Positions 24,206-26,209 of a stretch of 26,209 nt of DNA are shown piece by piece. The notes beneath the pieces are model-generated. The model did not search any database, was not told where the DNA came from, and was given only the letters and a program-made list of their open reading frames with translations. The stretch spans positions 1-26,209 of the forward strand of contig CAAFTZ010000120.1 of the NCBI GenBank assembly GCA_900766055.1, given 5' to 3'. How positions within the stretch are numbered: the stretch's first letter is position 1; each line of letters starts with the position of its first letter. The position numbers and the translations under genes are program-made. Source of the stretch: an uncultured Parasutterella sp. Its GTDB lineage: Bacteria > Pseudomonadota > Gammaproteobacteria > Burkholderiales > Burkholderiaceae_F.

Positions 24206-25003
24206 ATGAATCACCCTGATACCAACTCCGTAACGGATGCCGCCCAGCTCAAAGCTGACATCGTCCTGCTGATCGATCTGATTACCGAACACAGCCGCAA
24301 GGTTGAACTCGTGACGCATGAAGATCTTCGCGACGAATTTCTCAGCAAGGCTCCTATGCAGCAGCCTATTCCCGTCTCTCAGATCAAGGCCGAATATGAA
24401 GCCATCCCGGAAATGGAAAGAAAGCTGCGCAACAAGGCCGACGACAGCCCCGAAGAGAAAGAACGCAGACGACTGATCTCCCGCAGACAGATGTTCGGTT
24501 CTCTCTTCAGCGGCGAATTAAGTCTTGCCGACCTGAAAGAAGAGCCGGCAGAAGCTGAGCCCGCACCCAGAGAGATCACGCCGGAGTACTTCGAAACCGT
24601 ATTGGCAGAAGTACTCAAGGGTCAGTACAGCATTGAAGATCTCACGAGCTGGGACAGCAAGCACTATTACCATTTCTCTCCGCTGCTTTCTGCCTCGTAT
24701 GCCCGTCTGCTTTCTACGCAGAACAATCCCTACGAGCAGATTTTGGACACGGTTCGCGAAAGTTCCCGCGTCTATCCACGTCCGGTCGGAGTGTTCACCT
24801 TTGAATTTGCGCCCTTCCGAATCGATCCGACCATCATTCAGGATGTTCTCGACCGAATCGCTGAAGACCCAAACGCCAAAGACATTCGGGTAACCGTCAC
24901 ATCCGCCGGAACCGTCTATCTCTACTCTTCAACTTATCTTGAAGATGCAATGGCGGATTTCCTCGCGGAAGAAATGGATCAGGGCGACGCTCAAATGCTC
25001 TAG
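24206..25003 (+). CDS. Uncharacterised protein in the ydhW position
   Basis: A 265-residue acidic, soluble protein with no signal peptide, membrane helix or metal-binding cysteines. The N-terminal 50 residues look helical (LKADIVLLIDLITEH, LVTHEDLRDEFLS). A charged linker (about 75-125, with PAEAEPAPRE) follows, and then an alpha/beta domain (about 180-260) with FEFAPFRIDPTIIQDVLDRI and IRVTVTSAGTVYLYSS. It occupies the place of ydhW directly after ydhV in E. coli. Without an alignment I can only say it is positionally equivalent. Lying 11 bases after the catalytic gene, it is a good candidate for a cytoplasmic maturation or Tat-proofreading chaperone. That role is inference. The ribosome binding site is weak. 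Confidence 0.85.
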   Translation: MNHPDTNSVTDAAQLKADIVLLIDLITEHSRKVELVTHEDLRDEFLSKAPMQQPIPVSQIKAEYEAIPEMERKLRNKADDSPEEKERRRLISRRQMFGSLFSGELSLADLKEEPAEAEPAPREITPEYFETVLAEVLKGQYSIEDLTSWDSKHYYHFSPLLSASYARLLSTQNNPYEQILDTVRESSRVYPRPVGVFTFEFAPFRIDPTIIQDVLDRIAEDPNAKDIRVTVTSAGTVYLYSSTYLEDAMADFLAEEMDQGDAQML

Positions 25004-25060
25004 TAAAGACTCCCGGCGGGATGCCTTGAGCGGACCGCCGACATAAAGGTGCAAAATACT

Positions 25061-26107
25061 ATGCTTACCAAAATTACAACGTTAACGCTCTCCTGCCTGG
25101 TAGCGATCGGCTTTTCCGCCGCCTGCGCCGCAGAAGGTTCTTACAACGTTAATCAAATCAACATCCCCGAAAAACCTGAGTTCATGGCTTCTCTCGGTAT
25201 CGCTAAGGATGCCAAGCCGGATCTGACCAAAGACCAAAAGACCCAGCTCGCCGGCAACGCATATCATGAAAAAGCCGATCAGCACTTCATGAGCGTCCAT
25301 GCTCAGAAGGGCGTGAGCTGCAATACCTGTCACGATCCGAGAAGTCTTGACGGCGTCGCCTGGATGGCCGTTGTCAATAAGCCCGTCATCCGCCAGACCT
25401 GTCAGGATTGCCATACCGTCCAGGCCGATGTATTTGCGCACACCGATACACATGACAAGCTCGACTGCATCGCCTGCCATATGCCGAACGTCGCCTCTGC
25501 CGCCGACTACTCGACCGATCAGAAGGCCGCCGGTCCGAAGGCTCTGCGCCGTATCCACACTTACAAGATCTTAGTAGACCCGAAGGCCTCTTCTATGGTT
25601 GAAGGTGAGGTCAAAGTCGGCAAGGACGGCACCGCCAAGGGCTACGTCATGGCCAAGGATGAAGACGGAAACGGATATGTTGATCTCATGTGGAGCTGCG
25701 CCCGCAACACGCCTGCCGACTACACGGTCTTCGAAGGCAAAGGCTGCCACAATGCGGCAACCTCCAAACTCGATGAAGGCCTGATTTATCAGGATCAAAA
25801 AGAGGTCTACGGTGAAACTCTGAAGTGGCAGACTCCGATTAAGGAAGGCTACAAGGAAATCGCCGGTGCCATCCCCCGCATGAGAAAGCTTCTTGAGGTT
25901 ACTCGTCTGAGCCCGGCTGACCAGACCGATGCCAGACTTCTTCTCGACAAAGCCGACCAAATTGCCGCCATGATTAAGAAGGACGGTTCCTGGGGTATGC
26001 ATGCCCAGAACTATCTGCTTGACCAAGTCAAGACAGCGCAGGCTTATCTTGCCAAAGCCCAGCTAATCATGGACAAAGGCGGTTACAACAAGATCGCAAC
26101 AAAATAA
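25061..26107 (+). CDS. Periplasmic multiheme c-type cytochrome with three CXXCH motifs and a CX15CH arrangement
   Basis: A 348-residue secreted cytochrome. The ATG at 25061 is chosen over a GTG at 25049 because AAAGGTG lies nine bases before it. The signal peptide runs to about residue 23 (SAACAA). Standard heme sites are C87-NT-C90-H91, C114-QD-C117-H118 and C136-IA-C139-H140. A further Cys213-15 residues-Cys229-His230 matches the unusual CX15CH spacing known from MccA-type sulfite reductases. The C-terminal SWGMHAQNYLLDQVKTAQ, with H314, resembles the ending of NrfA-like multiheme cytochromes, where the His is a distal ligand. It probably passes electrons between the oxidoreductase/ferredoxin and the quinone pool or a periplasmic acceptor. 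It could itself be a reductase. It lies 57 bases after the preceding gene. Confidence 0.9.
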   Translation: MLTKITTLTLSCLVAIGFSAACAAEGSYNVNQINIPEKPEFMASLGIAKDAKPDLTKDQKTQLAGNAYHEKADQHFMSVHAQKGVSCNTCHDPRSLDGVAWMAVVNKPVIRQTCQDCHTVQADVFAHTDTHDKLDCIACHMPNVASAADYSTDQKAAGPKALRRIHTYKILVDPKASSMVEGEVKVGKDGTAKGYVMAKDEDGNGYVDLMWSCARNTPADYTVFEGKGCHNAATSKLDEGLIYQDQKEVYGETLKWQTPIKEGYKEIAGAIPRMRKLLEVTRLSPADQTDARLLLDKADQIAAMIKKDGSWGMHAQNYLLDQVKTAQAYLAKAQLIMDKGGYNKIATK

Positions 26108-26114
26108 AGGAGTA

Positions 26115-26140
26115 CGGAAGAGCGCTCCGCTGCTCTTCCG
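26115..26140 (+). promoter_or_regulatory. Nine-base-pair intergenic hairpin after the cytochrome gene
   Basis: CGGAAGAGC (26115-26123) and GCTCTTCCG (26132-26140) pair perfectly around an 8-base loop. No T-run follows, and the next gene begins 41 bases later with its own ribosome binding site. It looks like an mRNA processing or stability element, or an attenuating stem, inside the operon rather than a terminator. Confidence 0.6.
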
Positions 26141-26181
26141 AACCCTGATAGCGCGGATTTATTCCACCGAGGAGATACATT

Positions 26182-26209
26182 GTGAGTACCATCAACAGGC
26201 GAACTTTCA
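26182..26209 (+). CDS. Start of the next operon gene, probable Tat substrate (cut by window edge)
   Basis: GTG at 26182 is preceded by GAGGAG at 26169-26174 with good spacing. The first nine codons read MSTINRRTF, which fits the opening of a twin-arginine signal peptide. In E. coli the ydh operon contains a second Tat-type ferredoxin, YdhX, so another exported Fe-S or cofactor-bearing redox protein is likely. Only 28 bases are visible, so the family cannot be fixed. Confidence 0.6.

Noticed and set aside
25014..25040. CGGCGG/CCGCCG stem between the unknown gene and the cytochrome gene as a terminator
   Set aside because: The stem is six bases with a 15-base loop and no U-tract, and the genes look cotranscribed.
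25118..25132. Cys in the cytochrome signal peptide as a lipoprotein lipobox
   Set aside because: The residues before it (FSAAC) lack the Leu/Val at -3 expected for a lipobox. Ordinary signal-peptidase cleavage after CAA is more likely.

Overview
The window looks like chromosomal DNA of an anaerobic or microaerophilic gut betaproteobacterium, most likely of the Sutterellaceae (Burkholderiales). This is an inference from three things: the mla order with mlaA inside the operon (mlaF-E-D-A-C-B), a gltB-gltD pair, and an anaerobic YdhV-type oxidoreductase locus wired to c-type cytochromes. No rRNA, tRNA, CRISPR array, prophage or intact insertion sequence was seen. No gene-free stretch exceeds 300 bases; the longest is about 270 bases, between bcsA and the next gene.

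Layout. (1) 1-6818, minus strand: a cellulose operon read bcsA-bcsB-bcsZ-bcsG, with bcsG cut by the left edge. BcsA and BcsB make and export the glucan, BcsZ is the periplasmic endoglucanase, and BcsG is the phosphoethanolamine transferase that decorates cellulose. (2) 7089-8158, plus strand: two envelope proteins, a glycine-zipper lipoprotein and an alanine-rich coiled-coil periplasmic protein, ending at a strong bidirectional terminator. (3) 8221-11985, minus strand: a complete mlaFEDACB phospholipid-transport operon with overlapping or nearly overlapping genes. (4) 12179-18832, minus strand: gltB-gltD (glutamate synthase) plus a hotdog thioesterase, closed by a UUCG-loop terminator. (5) 18970-20895, minus strand: a REP-associated transposase (RAYT)-like protein with a damaged HUH motif, and a divergent MoeA.

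(6) 21096-26209, plus strand: the most interesting part. It starts divergently from moeA. It holds a 49-codon small ORF, a Tat-exported four-cluster ferredoxin (YdhY-like), an aldehyde:ferredoxin oxidoreductase-family catalytic subunit (YdhV-like), an unrecognised protein in the ydhW position, a periplasmic multiheme cytochrome c, and the first codons of another probable Tat substrate. Together with moeA this suggests a periplasmic bis-pyranopterin Mo/W oxidoreductase that exchanges electrons with c-type hemes. Two details stand out. The cytochrome has three CXXCH motifs plus a CX15CH arrangement. The ferredoxin ends in a CXXCH motif four residues from its C terminus (C229-C232-H233, then G234). 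The substrate of the system cannot be told from the sequence.
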